This document shows positions 26,567 through 36,104 of a DNA stretch of 64,000 nt, piece by piece. This DNA is from JAHEEM01 sp036396795 (GTDB lineage: Bacteria > Pseudomonadota > Gammaproteobacteria > Steroidobacterales > Rariloculaceae), in contig DASWKF010000071.1 of assembly GCA_036396795.1 (NCBI GenBank), positions 10,918-74,917 on the forward strand, read 5' to 3'. Made by a program: the position numbers and the translations under genes. The notes beneath the pieces were generated by a model. It was not told where the DNA came from. It searched no databases and saw only the letters and a program-made list of their open reading frames with translations. The first letter of the stretch is position 1; every line of letters starts with the position of its first letter.

Positions 26567-26672
26567 GTGTCTGAATAATCAATAGCTTACAAGAACTTCC
26601 TCTCTCGAAGTCCATGTTCGCAGCGCAACGTCACGCGAGATTCTATCGCATTGGAGAAGCAAGGATTGCTCG

Positions 26673-26686
26673 GGCTCGGCCGAGCC
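26673..26686. terminator. Perfect palindrome just after the diguanylate cyclase stop
   Basis: GGCTCGGCCGAGCC follows the cyclase stop (26690-26692) by 3 nt on the minus strand. It can form a five-pair stem with a four-base loop. There is no U-tract, so termination is only a possibility. Confidence 0.3.
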
Positions 26687-26689
26687 TGA

Positions 26690-28057
26690 CTAACCGGCCT
26701 TGGTTGCCGGCGGCGCGGCGCGGAACGAGCCCGTGTTCGTCTGAAGCTGCCCGGCGTCCTTATAGACGATTCGGTTGCGCCCCATGCTCTTGGCTTCGTA
26801 CAGCGCCTCGTCGGCGGCTTGAATCAGGCCGTTGAGGCTGCGATTGCCATCGGGCCCGAGATAGGCCGAGCCGATGCTTACGGTAACCATGCCGGTGCTT
26901 GCGCTGTGATGCGGTATCTGCTCGGCGAGCACGGCCTCGCGAATCTGCTCCGGCAGCACGGCGACATTTTCCAGGGACTGACCGTAAACGAACAGCGCGA
27001 ACTCCTCGCCGCCGTAACGCGCGCTGAAGTCGAACGGCCGATTCGCCGAGCTTTCGATGATGTGCGCGACCGTTCTCAGGCAATCATCGCCGGCTTGGTG
27101 ACCGTGCCAGTCGTTGTATTCCTTGAAGTGATCGATATCGATCAGCAGAAACTGCAGCGGTTGATGCTCGCGCCTGGCGAGCCGCCAGAGCTTCTTCGTC
27201 AGACTCTCGAACGAGCGCCTGTTGAAAAGGCCGGTGAGCCCGTCTCGCTGCGCGGCATCGTTGAGCATGCGGGTCTCGATGAAGTTCATGCGCACGAGGC
27301 GCTCGACGCGCAGCGCCGAGAGCACCGCCATGAGCGCGGTTGCGGTCATCAAGGCGCCGCCGAAGGCGACGGTGCCGGGCGGGATTCCGACGGACAACGC
27401 GGCGACGAAGAACGCCAACACCGAGGCGCTCGCGACAAACACGACGGGCTTATAGAGCAGACCGAGAAACAGGCAGCCGTAGACCAGCACCAGGACGTTG
27501 CCCATCTGCGCGAACTGCGGCAGCGACGCGATCGCCGCCAAGGCCGTGATCCAGTTGACCGCGATGCCCGCGACGGTCGCCGCAAGCGCGACGACGATCT
27601 GGAAATGCTTCTTGAGAATGGGAACGTAGGTCGCCGCCAGGATGACGAGCAACGCCGGGCACAGCAACCCGGCGCGCAGCTTGAAGATCGACCCGAGCAC
27701 TTCCTGCGCAGGCGCCGCGCCACCGAGCAGATTGATGGCGGTGAGCACGCCGAGCAAGACCAGATATATAAGAGTCGAGACGCGCGCCCGCACGAGGTTG
27801 CGTGCCTGGAAATCGTCGCGGAATTGCGTCTCCAGCGGTTGCTCAAAAGTGAGCGAGGCGATGCTCCGCTTGATTCTCAGCGAGACATCCGCCCCGCCCG
27901 GCAGCGCATCGTCGAGCCTCGCGGCGTCCATCCTTCGTCCCTGGGCGAGTGAGGAACGACACTGTGAACGCGCGGCAGCCAGATTACGTCCGATTGCCTC
28001 ACGCTTCCGCATACGTCGCGTCTCGCTCGCCGGTGCCGTCGTCTCGATCGACGACAT
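26690..28057 (-). CDS. Membrane-bound diguanylate cyclase (GGDEF)
   Basis: This ~455-residue protein makes cyclic di-GMP from two GTP. The N-terminal ~90 residues are cytosolic, then about six transmembrane helices span roughly 90-265. The GGDEF domain is at about 280-435, with the active site RYGGEEFALF. An intact inhibitory I-site RPFD sits five residues upstream of GGEEF, so product feedback inhibition is expected. LIDIDHFKEYNDWHGHQAGD carries the metal and substrate residues. Starts at ATG 28057 or ATG 27931 are possible; the latter begins MDAARLDD and lies closer to the conserved part. It follows the GNAT-nitrilase gene by 22 nt. Confidence 0.92.
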   Translation of the reverse strand: MSSIETTAPASETRRMRKREAIGRNLAAARSQCRSSLAQGRRMDAARLDDALPGGADVSLRIKRSIASLTFEQPLETQFRDDFQARNLVRARVSTLIYLVLLGVLTAINLLGGAAPAQEVLGSIFKLRAGLLCPALLVILAATYVPILKKHFQIVVALAATVAGIAVNWITALAAIASLPQFAQMGNVLVLVYGCLFLGLLYKPVVFVASASVLAFFVAALSVGIPPGTVAFGGALMTATALMAVLSALRVERLVRMNFIETRMLNDAAQRDGLTGLFNRRSFESLTKKLWRLARREHQPLQFLLIDIDHFKEYNDWHGHQAGDDCLRTVAHIIESSANRPFDFSARYGGEEFALFVYGQSLENVAVLPEQIREAVLAEQIPHHSASTGMVTVSIGSAYLGPDGNRSLNGLIQAADEALYEAKSMGRNRIVYKDAGQLQTNTGSFRAAPPATKAG

Positions 28058-28079
28058 TATGTAAAGCACAAGCCTGCGA

Positions 28080-29633
28080 TCAGCGTCGCGGGCGCCAGAC
28101 GACGCTGTAGAGATCGTGGCGGCGGTCGCGCAGGTTGCGCACGGTGCCGTTGTGACGCGCGGCGCGCAGCGAGCGCAGGCTCAAGTCGGCGAATGCGACC
28201 ATCTCGACGTTCGGGGTCGTATCCGCGGCCACGCCGTCGCGGGCGAACGGAAAGTCGCAAGGCGTCAGGATGCAGCTCTGCGCATAGTGAATGTCCAGGT
28301 TTTGCACGTTCGGCAGGTTGCCGCAGCTTCCGGCCATGGCGACGTAGATCTGATCCTCGACCGCGCGCGCTTGCGCGCAGTAGCGGACTCGCAAGTAGCT
28401 CTGGCGCTCGTCGGTCAGAAACGGCACGAACAGCACGTAAATGCCCTGGTCGGTCAAATGCCGGCAGACCTCGGGAAACTCGACGTCGTAGCAGATCAAC
28501 ACGGCGATCGGTCCGCAGTCCGTCTCGATGAGCCTGACCTCGTCGCCACCCGCAATGTTCCACCAATAGACCTCGTTCGGCGTCGGGTGAATCTTGTCCT
28601 GGCTGACGTGCGTGCCGTCGCGCTTGAACACGTGCGAAACGTTGTATACGGCATCACCGCGCAGCGAGGGTGTACTGCCCGCGATGATGTTGACGTTGTA
28701 CTTGATCGCCGCTTCGCGGAAGAAATCCATGATGGCCGGCTCGTGGGCCGTGATGTGGCGTATGGCCTCGTTGGGCGGGATCGGCTCGTTCTCGATGGAC
28801 AGGAGCTGCAGGGTGTAGAGCTCCGGAAACAGCACGAAGTCGGCGCGATAGTCGGCGCAGACGTCGATGAAGTACAAGGTCATCTGCCGGAATTCATCGA
28901 AGGAGCGGATGCGCCGCTGGCCGTATTGCACCGAGGCGATGCGCACGCGATCGGGCGCCACGCCGCGGATCGTGCTTTGGCGCTTCTCGGGCCCCGGCTC
29001 CTCGGTGAAGTTCGGATTGTGCCAGACCATGTGCGCGGCGTTGCCGAGGGACTCGGTATCGTGCGGCAGATAGTCGTGGAGCACGCCGAGCGGCTCGAAG
29101 CCATTACGGATCTGAAAGCCGATCACGGGATCGCGGACCTTGCGCGTCTGCGTCGCCTCGAGATAGGCCTCCGGAGTCGGGTACTCCTTTGCTCGACGCG
29201 CATAGTTCGGCATCCGCCCGGCGATCACGATGCCTCGGAGCGCGAGCTGCTCGGCCAGGCGGCGACGGGCGCGATAGAAGCGCTGCCCGATGCGGTAGCG
29301 CCGATAGTCGGGATCGACGCAGACCTCATATCCGTAAAGATATTCGCCTTCGGGATCGTGGGTCGATCCGTAGCCGCCGCCGGTGATCTCCGGCCAAGTG
29401 TGTTTCTTGAGCGCCTGCTCCGCAGCCAAACGGAGTGTCGCGCAGTAGCCGACGATCCGCTCGTCGAGCAGCGCAACCCACACGCCCTCCGGGAACGAGT
29501 TGATCTGCCCTCTGATCATGCCCGGCGTGTAGGACAGCATTCCGGGATAGGCGCGTTTCACCAACGCGACGATGTCGTCCACGTCGGCCAGGGTCGCGTC
29601 GCGAATATCAAGCCGGGGTTCTTTCTTGCTCAT
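28080..29633 (-). CDS. GNAT N-acetyltransferase / carbon-nitrogen hydrolase fusion
   Basis: This 517-residue protein has two enzymatic halves. Residues ~8-210 form a GNAT domain (IRDATLADVDDIVALVKRAY; the acetyl-CoA loop is near DPDYRRYRIGQRFY). Residues ~230-510 form a nitrilase-superfamily amidase. Its Glu-Lys-Cys triad is visible in FPELYTL (about 271), QDKIHPT (about 344) and LICYDVEFPE (about 378). The fusion is known in many bacteria, but its substrate is not established. It could acylate and deacylate or hydrolyse related amines. It overlaps the upstream MFS gene by 26 nt, implying coupled expression. Confidence 0.93.
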   Translation of the reverse strand: MSKKEPRLDIRDATLADVDDIVALVKRAYPGMLSYTPGMIRGQINSFPEGVWVALLDERIVGYCATLRLAAEQALKKHTWPEITGGGYGSTHDPEGEYLYGYEVCVDPDYRRYRIGQRFYRARRRLAEQLALRGIVIAGRMPNYARRAKEYPTPEAYLEATQTRKVRDPVIGFQIRNGFEPLGVLHDYLPHDTESLGNAAHMVWHNPNFTEEPGPEKRQSTIRGVAPDRVRIASVQYGQRRIRSFDEFRQMTLYFIDVCADYRADFVLFPELYTLQLLSIENEPIPPNEAIRHITAHEPAIMDFFREAAIKYNVNIIAGSTPSLRGDAVYNVSHVFKRDGTHVSQDKIHPTPNEVYWWNIAGGDEVRLIETDCGPIAVLICYDVEFPEVCRHLTDQGIYVLFVPFLTDERQSYLRVRYCAQARAVEDQIYVAMAGSCGNLPNVQNLDIHYAQSCILTPCDFPFARDGVAADTTPNVEMVAFADLSLRSLRAARHNGTVRNLRDRRHDLYSVVWRPRR

Positions 29634-30861
29634 CGAAGCTTCGATCGATCCCGTTCCACCAAAGTAACGCCAAAGGCAACAGCGCGATTCCCGATGCCGC
29701 GGTCAGCGCCATCAGCGTCGAGCCGTAGCCGCCGCTTGCGAACACGCCCCCGACAAAGCCCGACCACGCTTCGCAGGCATTGGTCATCGCCATGAAAAAG
29801 CTGAACCGCGTAGCGGCAAACTCTCCACGCGACAGCGTCATGAACAGCGCATACGAGCAAGCCGTCAACGCGCCGATAGCGAAGTAGGCGCCTACGAACC
29901 AGGCGTGGGGCGCTTCTTCACGTCGCGGCGCCAGATCATCCAGTGCAATTACGATCAATATCAAGCTTAACACGGCGAGGCCGAGGGCCGTGCCGCGCAC
30001 CGGACCGATCCGATCCGTGAGCGTGCCGCCGATGAGTGCACCGGCCGCGAGCCCGACGGGCGCGAAGAAGCCGAAGAACATCGCGACGAAGGATTCGGAG
30101 TTGCCGAGATCCAGCAACCGCGGGCCCGCGCTGACGCCGAAGAACTCGAATCCCGCGCCGACGAAAAGCGCAACTGCGAGACCGGCGACGGCCGTGCGCG
30201 TCGTGATGGCCTTGATCACCGCCCTCGGGCGCACCGGCGGCTCGCTGCTCTTGGGCTCGGAAACGGCGAAGGCGAGCACGAATGCAGGCATTGCGATGAG
30301 CGCCGCGAGAAACGCCACGGCGAGTCGCGGATCGCCGAAAGACGCTGCGATCAGCGTGCTGCCGGCGGCCACGCTCGCGCGACCGCCGAGCATGCCGGCC
30401 TGCATCCAGCCGTTGATACGGCCGAGCTCGTCGCGCGGCACGCTGTGTATCGCCAGCGTATCGATGCCCACGTCCTGCACGGCGGCGAAAATCGCGTGCA
30501 CGCCGACGATGGCGATGACGAGCGTAAACTGCGCGCTCCAGTCGATCGCGAGCAACGGCAGCAACGCCAACGACATCGCCACCTGGCACACGAGTATCCA
30601 TCGCTTGACGCTGACACCGCGATGCAAAGTCGCATCGATGACCGGCGCGAGCAGAAACTTGAGTATCCACGGCAAGGTGGCGATCGTGGTCAAGGTCGTG
30701 ATCGCGTCGAGCTCGATGCCCCGGCCCCGCAGCAGGGCCGGCAGCGCCCACCAGACGAAGCCGATGGGCGCCCCCTCGCTCAAATACAACAGCGCGAACA
30801 GCACGCGCCGGCCGGCCGGGGATGCGAGGAGGTTGAGCCGAGGCGTCACGGCCTCAGTCAT
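29608..30861 (-). CDS. MFS permease, AmpG-like
   Basis: This 417-residue transporter has 12 predicted helices. LSEGAPIGFVWWALPALLRGRGI near the N-terminus and LPWILKFLLAPVID resemble the AmpG/PAT group of MFS proteins, which import muropeptides or acetyl-CoA. RDELGRINGWMQAGMLGGRA is another block of that group. The ATG at 30861 has GGAG five nt upstream; a TTG seven codons earlier is less likely. Its 3' end overlaps the GNAT-nitrilase fusion by 26 nt, so the permease may import a substrate for that enzyme. That link is inference from position. Confidence 0.82.
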   Translation of the reverse strand: MTEAVTPRLNLLASPAGRRVLFALLYLSEGAPIGFVWWALPALLRGRGIELDAITTLTTIATLPWILKFLLAPVIDATLHRGVSVKRWILVCQVAMSLALLPLLAIDWSAQFTLVIAIVGVHAIFAAVQDVGIDTLAIHSVPRDELGRINGWMQAGMLGGRASVAAGSTLIAASFGDPRLAVAFLAALIAMPAFVLAFAVSEPKSSEPPVRPRAVIKAITTRTAVAGLAVALFVGAGFEFFGVSAGPRLLDLGNSESFVAMFFGFFAPVGLAAGALIGGTLTDRIGPVRGTALGLAVLSLILIVIALDDLAPRREEAPHAWFVGAYFAIGALTACSYALFMTLSRGEFAATRFSFFMAMTNACEAWSGFVGGVFASGGYGSTLMALTAASGIALLPLALLWWNGIDRSFDEQERTPA

Positions 30862-30917
30862 CGGCTCCGGCGGACCTGGCAAGCTCGGGCGGCGCTACGC
30901 GATCCGAAGTCCGTGAA

Positions 30918-32546
30918 TCAATTCGTCGGGCTCGCGCACACAAAGTTCGCTTCATCGTCGATGCTGCCGGAGCCCGCATACTGCGAAACCTGAGGGTAGT
31001 GACAGAGCGGGCGCGTTCGCTCGACGCCGCGGCTCGGATCGTCGCCGGCGAATTTCGTGGCGATCAGCCGGTCGGGCGCGACTCCGTGCTCCACCCAGTC
31101 GACGATCGCGCCCATGAGATCTCTCTCGGGGTGATTGAGGTTGACCAAAGGCCGGCCGGTCGAGCCGAACACGTTCGGCCCCGGGCCGCCGGAGCAATGA
31201 TGAAAGCCCGGTACCATGAACAAGCGCGCGAACTCGCCGGTCTCGGCGCCATGCTTGCGCTGCACTTCCTCGTAGTACTGAATCGCGCGCTGCGGCGGCG
31301 TCGAATGATCGGCCCAGCCGTTGTAGATGATGAGCTTGCCGCCGCGGGCCCGGAACTCGCTGAGGTCGGCGTCGACAGCGTCCTGATCGGCGACGAAGCG
31401 GTCGAGCGCCGCCGGGTCCGTGTCGAAATCGAACTCATGCACGGGGTCGTAGTCATGACCGAAGACGAACCAGCGCATGAAGTTGTCCATGTACATGAAA
31501 TTGCTGGACGGGTACCCGTGCATGACGCCGCTGCCGGTCACATAGTCCGGATAGTCGTCCTCGTGCCCCGGCAGATAACCGACGTACAGCGATTCACCGG
31601 CGGAGTTTTTCGGCCCGTCGAGGATCTTCCTCCATGCATCGACTTGCGGAGCCGTCAGGCATTGGGCATTGTCCTCCGCGGCGCATAGCAGCACCCCCGG
31701 ATCGAAATCACAGCGGTCGGGCCGGCCGATGACGCCGTCCGCCAGACCATCGATCGCATCGCACTGTGCCAGCGTCGCTTTCTCCATCGCCGGAATCTTG
31801 TAGGGCGGGATCTCCGCATCCAGCAACGCGCGCTGCGACCAGTCGAACATGACCATGAGCCCGGTACGGTCGATCACCGGCCCGCCGACGACGACGCCGT
31901 CGAAATCCTCCGGATGACGCTGCACCGCCATCAGGCCCATCTTGCCGCCGTTCGAGCACCCCATGAAATAAGACGGGAATTCGGCGGCATCGTAATAAGC
32001 CGCGACGACCTGCTTGGCGATGACGGTGACCAGGTGCGCGCCGCGGTGCGCGTAGTTGAGCTGCGCCTGAGGATCTTCGTAGAGGGCGGAGGCGTCCCAG
32101 TGCTCGCCGCGATGCCCCGTATCGGTTGCCGTTGCCGCGTAGCCTCGCGCAAGAGCCGGCGTCAGATCGGGAATATTGCCGTTGTACCCGCCGCCGCCCA
32201 CGTAATAGAACCTGCCGTTCCAAGCGGCCGTCGGCAGCGCGATCTCGAACAGGATGAGCGTCTCGACTCCGCCTTGAACGCTGCAGTATTCGGGCACCAT
32301 CCCCGATTCGGGAACGATCTCGACCGATGTGATCTCGGTATCCTTCAACGAGAGGCTCAACAGCTTCTCGCAGTCGGCCTGCGAGCGCACGTTGCCGACG
32401 GCCGTGACGAGGGGTTGGCGCGATTCGACCGCCGGGCCGGCAGACGTTTGGGTTTCCGCCGTGCAGCCCGCCGCGAGCGCCGCTACGATCAAGCCGGCGG
32501 GCAGACATCGCTGCGCGCTCCCCGAAGAGCTACGTTGAACGTTCAT
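30918..32546 (-). CDS. Tannase/feruloyl esterase family lipoprotein
   Basis: This is a 542-residue alpha/beta-hydrolase of the tannase/feruloyl esterase family. The signal peptide ends in a lipobox (ALAAGCTAE). The nucleophile motif is YFMGCSNGGKMGLM (Ser near 196). The acid is probably Asp in YNGWADHSTPP (near 412), and the base His is in MVPGFHHCSGGPG (near 449). Paired cysteines around the triad are typical. ADNAQC and LDGPKN-type blocks occur in the lid domain. Likely role: hydrolysis of gallate, ferulate or other phenolic esters outside the inner membrane. ATG 32546 has GAGAGGGGG upstream. It follows the sulfurtransferase by 38 nt. Confidence 0.92.
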   Translation of the reverse strand: MNVQRSSSGSAQRCLPAGLIVAALAAGCTAETQTSAGPAVESRQPLVTAVGNVRSQADCEKLLSLSLKDTEITSVEIVPESGMVPEYCSVQGGVETLILFEIALPTAAWNGRFYYVGGGGYNGNIPDLTPALARGYAATATDTGHRGEHWDASALYEDPQAQLNYAHRGAHLVTVIAKQVVAAYYDAAEFPSYFMGCSNGGKMGLMAVQRHPEDFDGVVVGGPVIDRTGLMVMFDWSQRALLDAEIPPYKIPAMEKATLAQCDAIDGLADGVIGRPDRCDFDPGVLLCAAEDNAQCLTAPQVDAWRKILDGPKNSAGESLYVGYLPGHEDDYPDYVTGSGVMHGYPSSNFMYMDNFMRWFVFGHDYDPVHEFDFDTDPAALDRFVADQDAVDADLSEFRARGGKLIIYNGWADHSTPPQRAIQYYEEVQRKHGAETGEFARLFMVPGFHHCSGGPGPNVFGSTGRPLVNLNHPERDLMGAIVDWVEHGVAPDRLIATKFAGDDPSRGVERTRPLCHYPQVSQYAGSGSIDDEANFVCASPTN

Positions 32547-32584
32547 ATCGATCCCCCTCTCGGTACACGCAAGCCTATGCGGAT

Positions 32585-33514
32585 TTAGTTCTCTCCGAGG
32601 ACCAGCTCCGTGTCCTCGGCGTTGGCCCACTCCGCCATCGAGCCGTCGTAAAGCCTGACGTCTTCGTAGCCCAGCAGCTCCTTGAGCACGAACCACGGCG
32701 TAGATGCCTGCAAGCCGATGTGACAGTAAGTCACGACGGTGCTCGCAGGCGCGATGCCGAGCGTCCGGTAGAGAGCCCTGAGCTCCCCGACCGACTTGAA
32801 GGTGCCGTCCTCGTTGACATGATCGGCCCAGAAAGCGTTGCGCGCTCCCGCTATGTGGCCCGCCTTGCGATTGGGCTCCTCACTGAGAAACGGCGTGCCG
32901 AAGACCTCCCCGGTGTAGAAATCGTGCTGGCGGGCATCGACGACGGCGAGATCCGGATCGCGCGCGCGCTCTTGAAGAAACGCCTTGTCGCTGCGATAGG
33001 CTTCGTTCGTCCCTGCGATGCGATAGCTCTCCGCGGCGACGGCCGTGCGCTCGGTCGTGATCGGAAAGCCTGCAGCCCGCCAGGCGCGCTCCCCGCCGTC
33101 GAGTATCCTCAAGTCCTCGTGGCCGTAGTAACGCAGCGCCCAGAACATTCTCGCGGCGGCGCGGTTGCCGTGGTTGTCGTAGATCACGACCGTGGTCGCA
33201 TTGCCCACGCCGAGCCGCGACAGCAGGGCCTCGATCGTGTCGGAGGGAGCAACGAGAAACAGCTCCGGATCGCCCGGATCGACCAGATCGACGCGCCAAT
33301 CGACGAACTGCGCGCCCGGAAGGTGCCCGGCTTCGAACTGCTCGGCTGTCTTGCCGATATCGAGCAGACGCAAGCCGGGGTCGCCAATATGCTCCCGGAG
33401 CCACGCGGCACCCACCAGCGCCGCGCTCGAAGCGGGTTGCTGCGCGGCACACGGCGCCGCCGCAACCAGCAGCGCGCACAGCATCATGGAAGACCGGCCG
33501 AATGAGCGTCTCAT
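32585..33514 (-). CDS. Exported tandem-rhodanese sulfurtransferase
   Basis: This 309-residue protein has a signal peptide (MMLCALLVAAAPCAAQ) and two rhodanese domains, as in thiosulfate/3-mercaptopyruvate sulfurtransferases. The C-terminal active-site loop YCHIGLQAS retains the catalytic Cys near residue 261. The equivalent N-terminal loop reads YDNHGNRAA, with Asp in the Cys position, which is the normal inactive arrangement. Linker and interdomain blocks such as GHLPGAQFVDWRVDL and AGHIAGARNAFW fit the family. Loop sequence differs from classic CRKG or CGSGVT, so the acceptor/donor is uncertain. A periplasmic sulfur-transfer or detoxification role is inferred from the signal peptide. Confidence 0.88.
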   Translation of the reverse strand: MRRSFGRSSMMLCALLVAAAPCAAQQPASSAALVGAAWLREHIGDPGLRLLDIGKTAEQFEAGHLPGAQFVDWRVDLVDPGDPELFLVAPSDTIEALLSRLGVGNATTVVIYDNHGNRAAARMFWALRYYGHEDLRILDGGERAWRAAGFPITTERTAVAAESYRIAGTNEAYRSDKAFLQERARDPDLAVVDARQHDFYTGEVFGTPFLSEEPNRKAGHIAGARNAFWADHVNEDGTFKSVGELRALYRTLGIAPASTVVTYCHIGLQASTPWFVLKELLGYEDVRLYDGSMAEWANAEDTELVLGEN

Positions 33515-33732
33515 GTCCCAGCGCTCCGTGATCCAACCTCGACAGGCCATGGTAACATCGCGCCGGGTCGCTGCCGCGCCGGCCGGGGCAAGCCGGCGCC
33601 GCCTGAAGCCTCGAACCGGCTCAGAGCGGTCTACGCAAGCCCCCGAGCTGGCGCGTCGATCGTGACGGCCTTCACGGCTAATCCTCGATGGATGCACTAC
33701 TTTTGCGACACAATCGGCCGGAGGTACAAATC

Positions 33733-34350
33733 ATGAAGCGCTGGAAGAATGCCCTAGCCGCTGCAGCGGCTCTGCTCCCGTTCTCCTGGGCGCAAGCTCA
33801 GATCAGCTACAGCTACATCGAGGGCGACCTCACGGTCCACGAGATCGATTTTGCGCCGCTCGACCGGGAGGAAGACGCGATCGGCGGCCGCTTCGAAGCA
33901 TCCTACGAGCTCATGTCGTTTCTGCACGTCTTCGGCAGCTACCAGTACGCCGAGCTCGACGACTTGGACGCGCAAACCAACTTCGCCCAGGTCGGCGTGG
34001 GCGTGCACTACGACTTCTCGGAGATGAGCAGCGTGTTCGCCAACATCTCCGCGATCTCGACCGATCTCGAGCTCGTCGACTCCACCCTGGGCACATTGGA
34101 GAGCGACGACGACGGCTACGGCGTATCCTTCGGCTATCGCGAGGTCAACCACACGCCGTTGGAGTTCGGCATGAGCATCGACTACGTGAAGTTCAACGAT
34201 GCCGATACCGACGATACGATGATGAACCTGGCGCTGCTCTACGAGCTCACGCCGCGGCTCAAGATTATCGGCGGCATTCAGTTCGGCGGCGACGACAATA
34301 TGGTCCGCGCCGGCGTTCGATATTATCTGCCGAGCCGCGATTTCAACTGA
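33733..34350 (+). CDS. Small outer-membrane beta-barrel protein
   Basis: This 205-residue exported protein has a signal peptide (KRWKNALAAAAALLPFSWAQAQ). The mature part is a run of amphipathic strands (ISYSYIEGDLTVHEIDF, FGSYQYAEL, VGVGVHYDF, GVSFGYREV). It ends in MVRAGVRYYLPSRDFN, consistent with an eight-stranded OmpW/OmpX-like barrel. It is rich in Asp. The start ATG at 33733 has GGAGG upstream. It is divergent from the sulfurtransferase and followed by a permease gene 35 nt later. No specific function can be given. Confidence 0.75.
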   Translation: MKRWKNALAAAAALLPFSWAQAQISYSYIEGDLTVHEIDFAPLDREEDAIGGRFEASYELMSFLHVFGSYQYAELDDLDAQTNFAQVGVGVHYDFSEMSSVFANISAISTDLELVDSTLGTLESDDDGYGVSFGYREVNHTPLEFGMSIDYVKFNDADTDDTMMNLALLYELTPRLKIIGGIQFGGDDNMVRAGVRYYLPSRDFN

Positions 34351-34385
34351 GACGTCCGGCGGCGCGTAGCAGGATACCGGTCACA

Positions 34386-36080
34386 ATGGCCGCCCTGCTC
34401 TCCAAGGAACGCATCACGGCGACACCGGGCTTCAACCGCTGGTATGTGCCGCCCGTGTCGATCGCCATTCACCTGTGCATCGGCTCGGTGTACGCCTGGA
34501 GCATCTACAACCCGGCGCTCATGCGCGTGTTCGGCATCGTAACCCCCGCTGCCGACGACTGGAGCTTGAGCAACGTCGTCTGGATATTCACCGTCGCCAT
34601 CGTTTTTCTGGGTCTTTCCGCGGCATTCGCCGGCAAGTGGCTCGAAGACGTCGGCCCCAGAACCGTCGGCGTGGTCGCCGCACTTTGCTGGGGCGGGGGC
34701 TATTTGATCGGCGGCCTCGGCATCGTCGAACACCAGCTCTGGCTGGTCTACCTTGGTTACGGCGTCATCGGCGGCTGCGGCTTGGGCTTGGGCTACGTCT
34801 CGCCGGTGAGCACGCTGATACGCTGGTTTCCGGACCGCCGCGGCATGGCGGCCGGCATGGCGATCATGGGTTTCGGCGGCGGCGCGATGATCGGGGCGCC
34901 GCTCAAAGAAGCCCTGATCCGGTTGTTCTACCGGGCGCCCGAGTATCTCGGCGGCATCGCGCAGGTCGACCTCGTCACCGAGGCCGGGCGCCGCTACGTC
35001 GAGCTCGGCGGCGTGCTGCGCGAAATCGTCGTCGTCGGCGCCAACGACGTTGCCGGCATGATCGTCGCGGGCCCCGAGGGCGTCTACCTCGCCGGCACTG
35101 GATCGGTCGGAGTAGCGCAGACGTTCTTTGCGATCGGCTTGATCTATTTCGTCGTGATGATGCTCGCCGCCTTCTCTTATCGCCTTCCGGCAGCCGGGTG
35201 GACGCCGGCAGGCTGGACGCCTCCCGACGAGGCCCACCGCGCCAGACGCATGATCAGCGCCAACGACGTGGACATCGACGAAGCGCTCAAGACGCCGCAG
35301 TTCTATCAGCTGTGGATCGTGCTGTGCTTCAACGTCACCGCCGGCATCGGCGTTCTCGGCGTCGCCAGAACCATGATGACCGAGATCTTCGGCACGACCT
35401 TGCCGAATATCGTCGACGGCGCGTTCGCCGCCACCTACGTCGTCATGATCAGCGTGTTCAACATGCTGGGGCGGTTCTTCTGGGCGAGCACGTCCGACTA
35501 CATCGGGCGCCGCAATACCTATTGGATTTTCTTCGCGCTCGGGATCGTGCTGTATCTATCGATTCCGTTCACGGCGCGCCAGGTGAGCATCGAGCCTACC
35601 GTCGTCTGGCTGGTGTACTTCTATGCGGCAACGATGATCATTTTCACGATGTATGGCGGCGGCTTCGCGACGATCCCGGCGTACCTGGCGGACATCTTCG
35701 GCACGCGTTACGTCGGCGGTATACACGGCCGGTTGCTGACCGCCTGGAGCACGGCGGGCGTATTAGGGCCGCTGTCGATCACTTCGCTGCGTGAGAGCGC
35801 AATCGCCGAGGCTATCGACGAGCTCGCCGCCGTCATCGACCCGGCGGCGTTCGCCGCGACCTTCGGCGCCGGGCTCGATCAGCTCGATCTGCTCGTCGAG
35901 CAACAAACGGTGACGATCGCCAAGCTCATGGAAATCGCGCCGGCGGGCACGGTCGACCCGACCAGCGGTCTCTACAACACGACGATGTATCTGATGGCGG
36001 CGCTGCTGGCGGTGGCCCTGGTCGCCAATGCGCGCATGCGACCCGTCGACCCGAAGCACCACATGAAGGACGGGGCCTAG
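34386..36080 (+). CDS. OFA-family MFS transporter (oxalate/formate antiporter-like)
   Basis: This 564-residue permease has 12 helices. The N-terminal VPPVSIAIHLCIGSVYAWSIY and GLGLGYVSPVSTLIRWFPDRRG blocks are signatures of the OFA family. Two insertions are visible: ~60 residues after helix 6 (LKEALIRLFYRAPEYLGG onward) and ~75 acidic residues before the last helix. Both appear in the longer OFA members. The substrate is probably a small carboxylate, but oxalate is not shown. No oxalate or formate enzymes are adjacent. It converges on fabA. Confidence 0.88.
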   Translation: MAALLSKERITATPGFNRWYVPPVSIAIHLCIGSVYAWSIYNPALMRVFGIVTPAADDWSLSNVVWIFTVAIVFLGLSAAFAGKWLEDVGPRTVGVVAALCWGGGYLIGGLGIVEHQLWLVYLGYGVIGGCGLGLGYVSPVSTLIRWFPDRRGMAAGMAIMGFGGGAMIGAPLKEALIRLFYRAPEYLGGIAQVDLVTEAGRRYVELGGVLREIVVVGANDVAGMIVAGPEGVYLAGTGSVGVAQTFFAIGLIYFVVMMLAAFSYRLPAAGWTPAGWTPPDEAHRARRMISANDVDIDEALKTPQFYQLWIVLCFNVTAGIGVLGVARTMMTEIFGTTLPNIVDGAFAATYVVMISVFNMLGRFFWASTSDYIGRRNTYWIFFALGIVLYLSIPFTARQVSIEPTVVWLVYFYAATMIIFTMYGGGFATIPAYLADIFGTRYVGGIHGRLLTAWSTAGVLGPLSITSLRESAIAEAIDELAAVIDPAAFAATFGAGLDQLDLLVEQQTVTIAKLMEIAPAGTVDPTSGLYNTTMYLMAALLAVALVANARMRPVDPKHHMKDGA

Positions 36081-36104
36081 CGGCCGAAAGCCGCTCTCGA
36101 GGCG

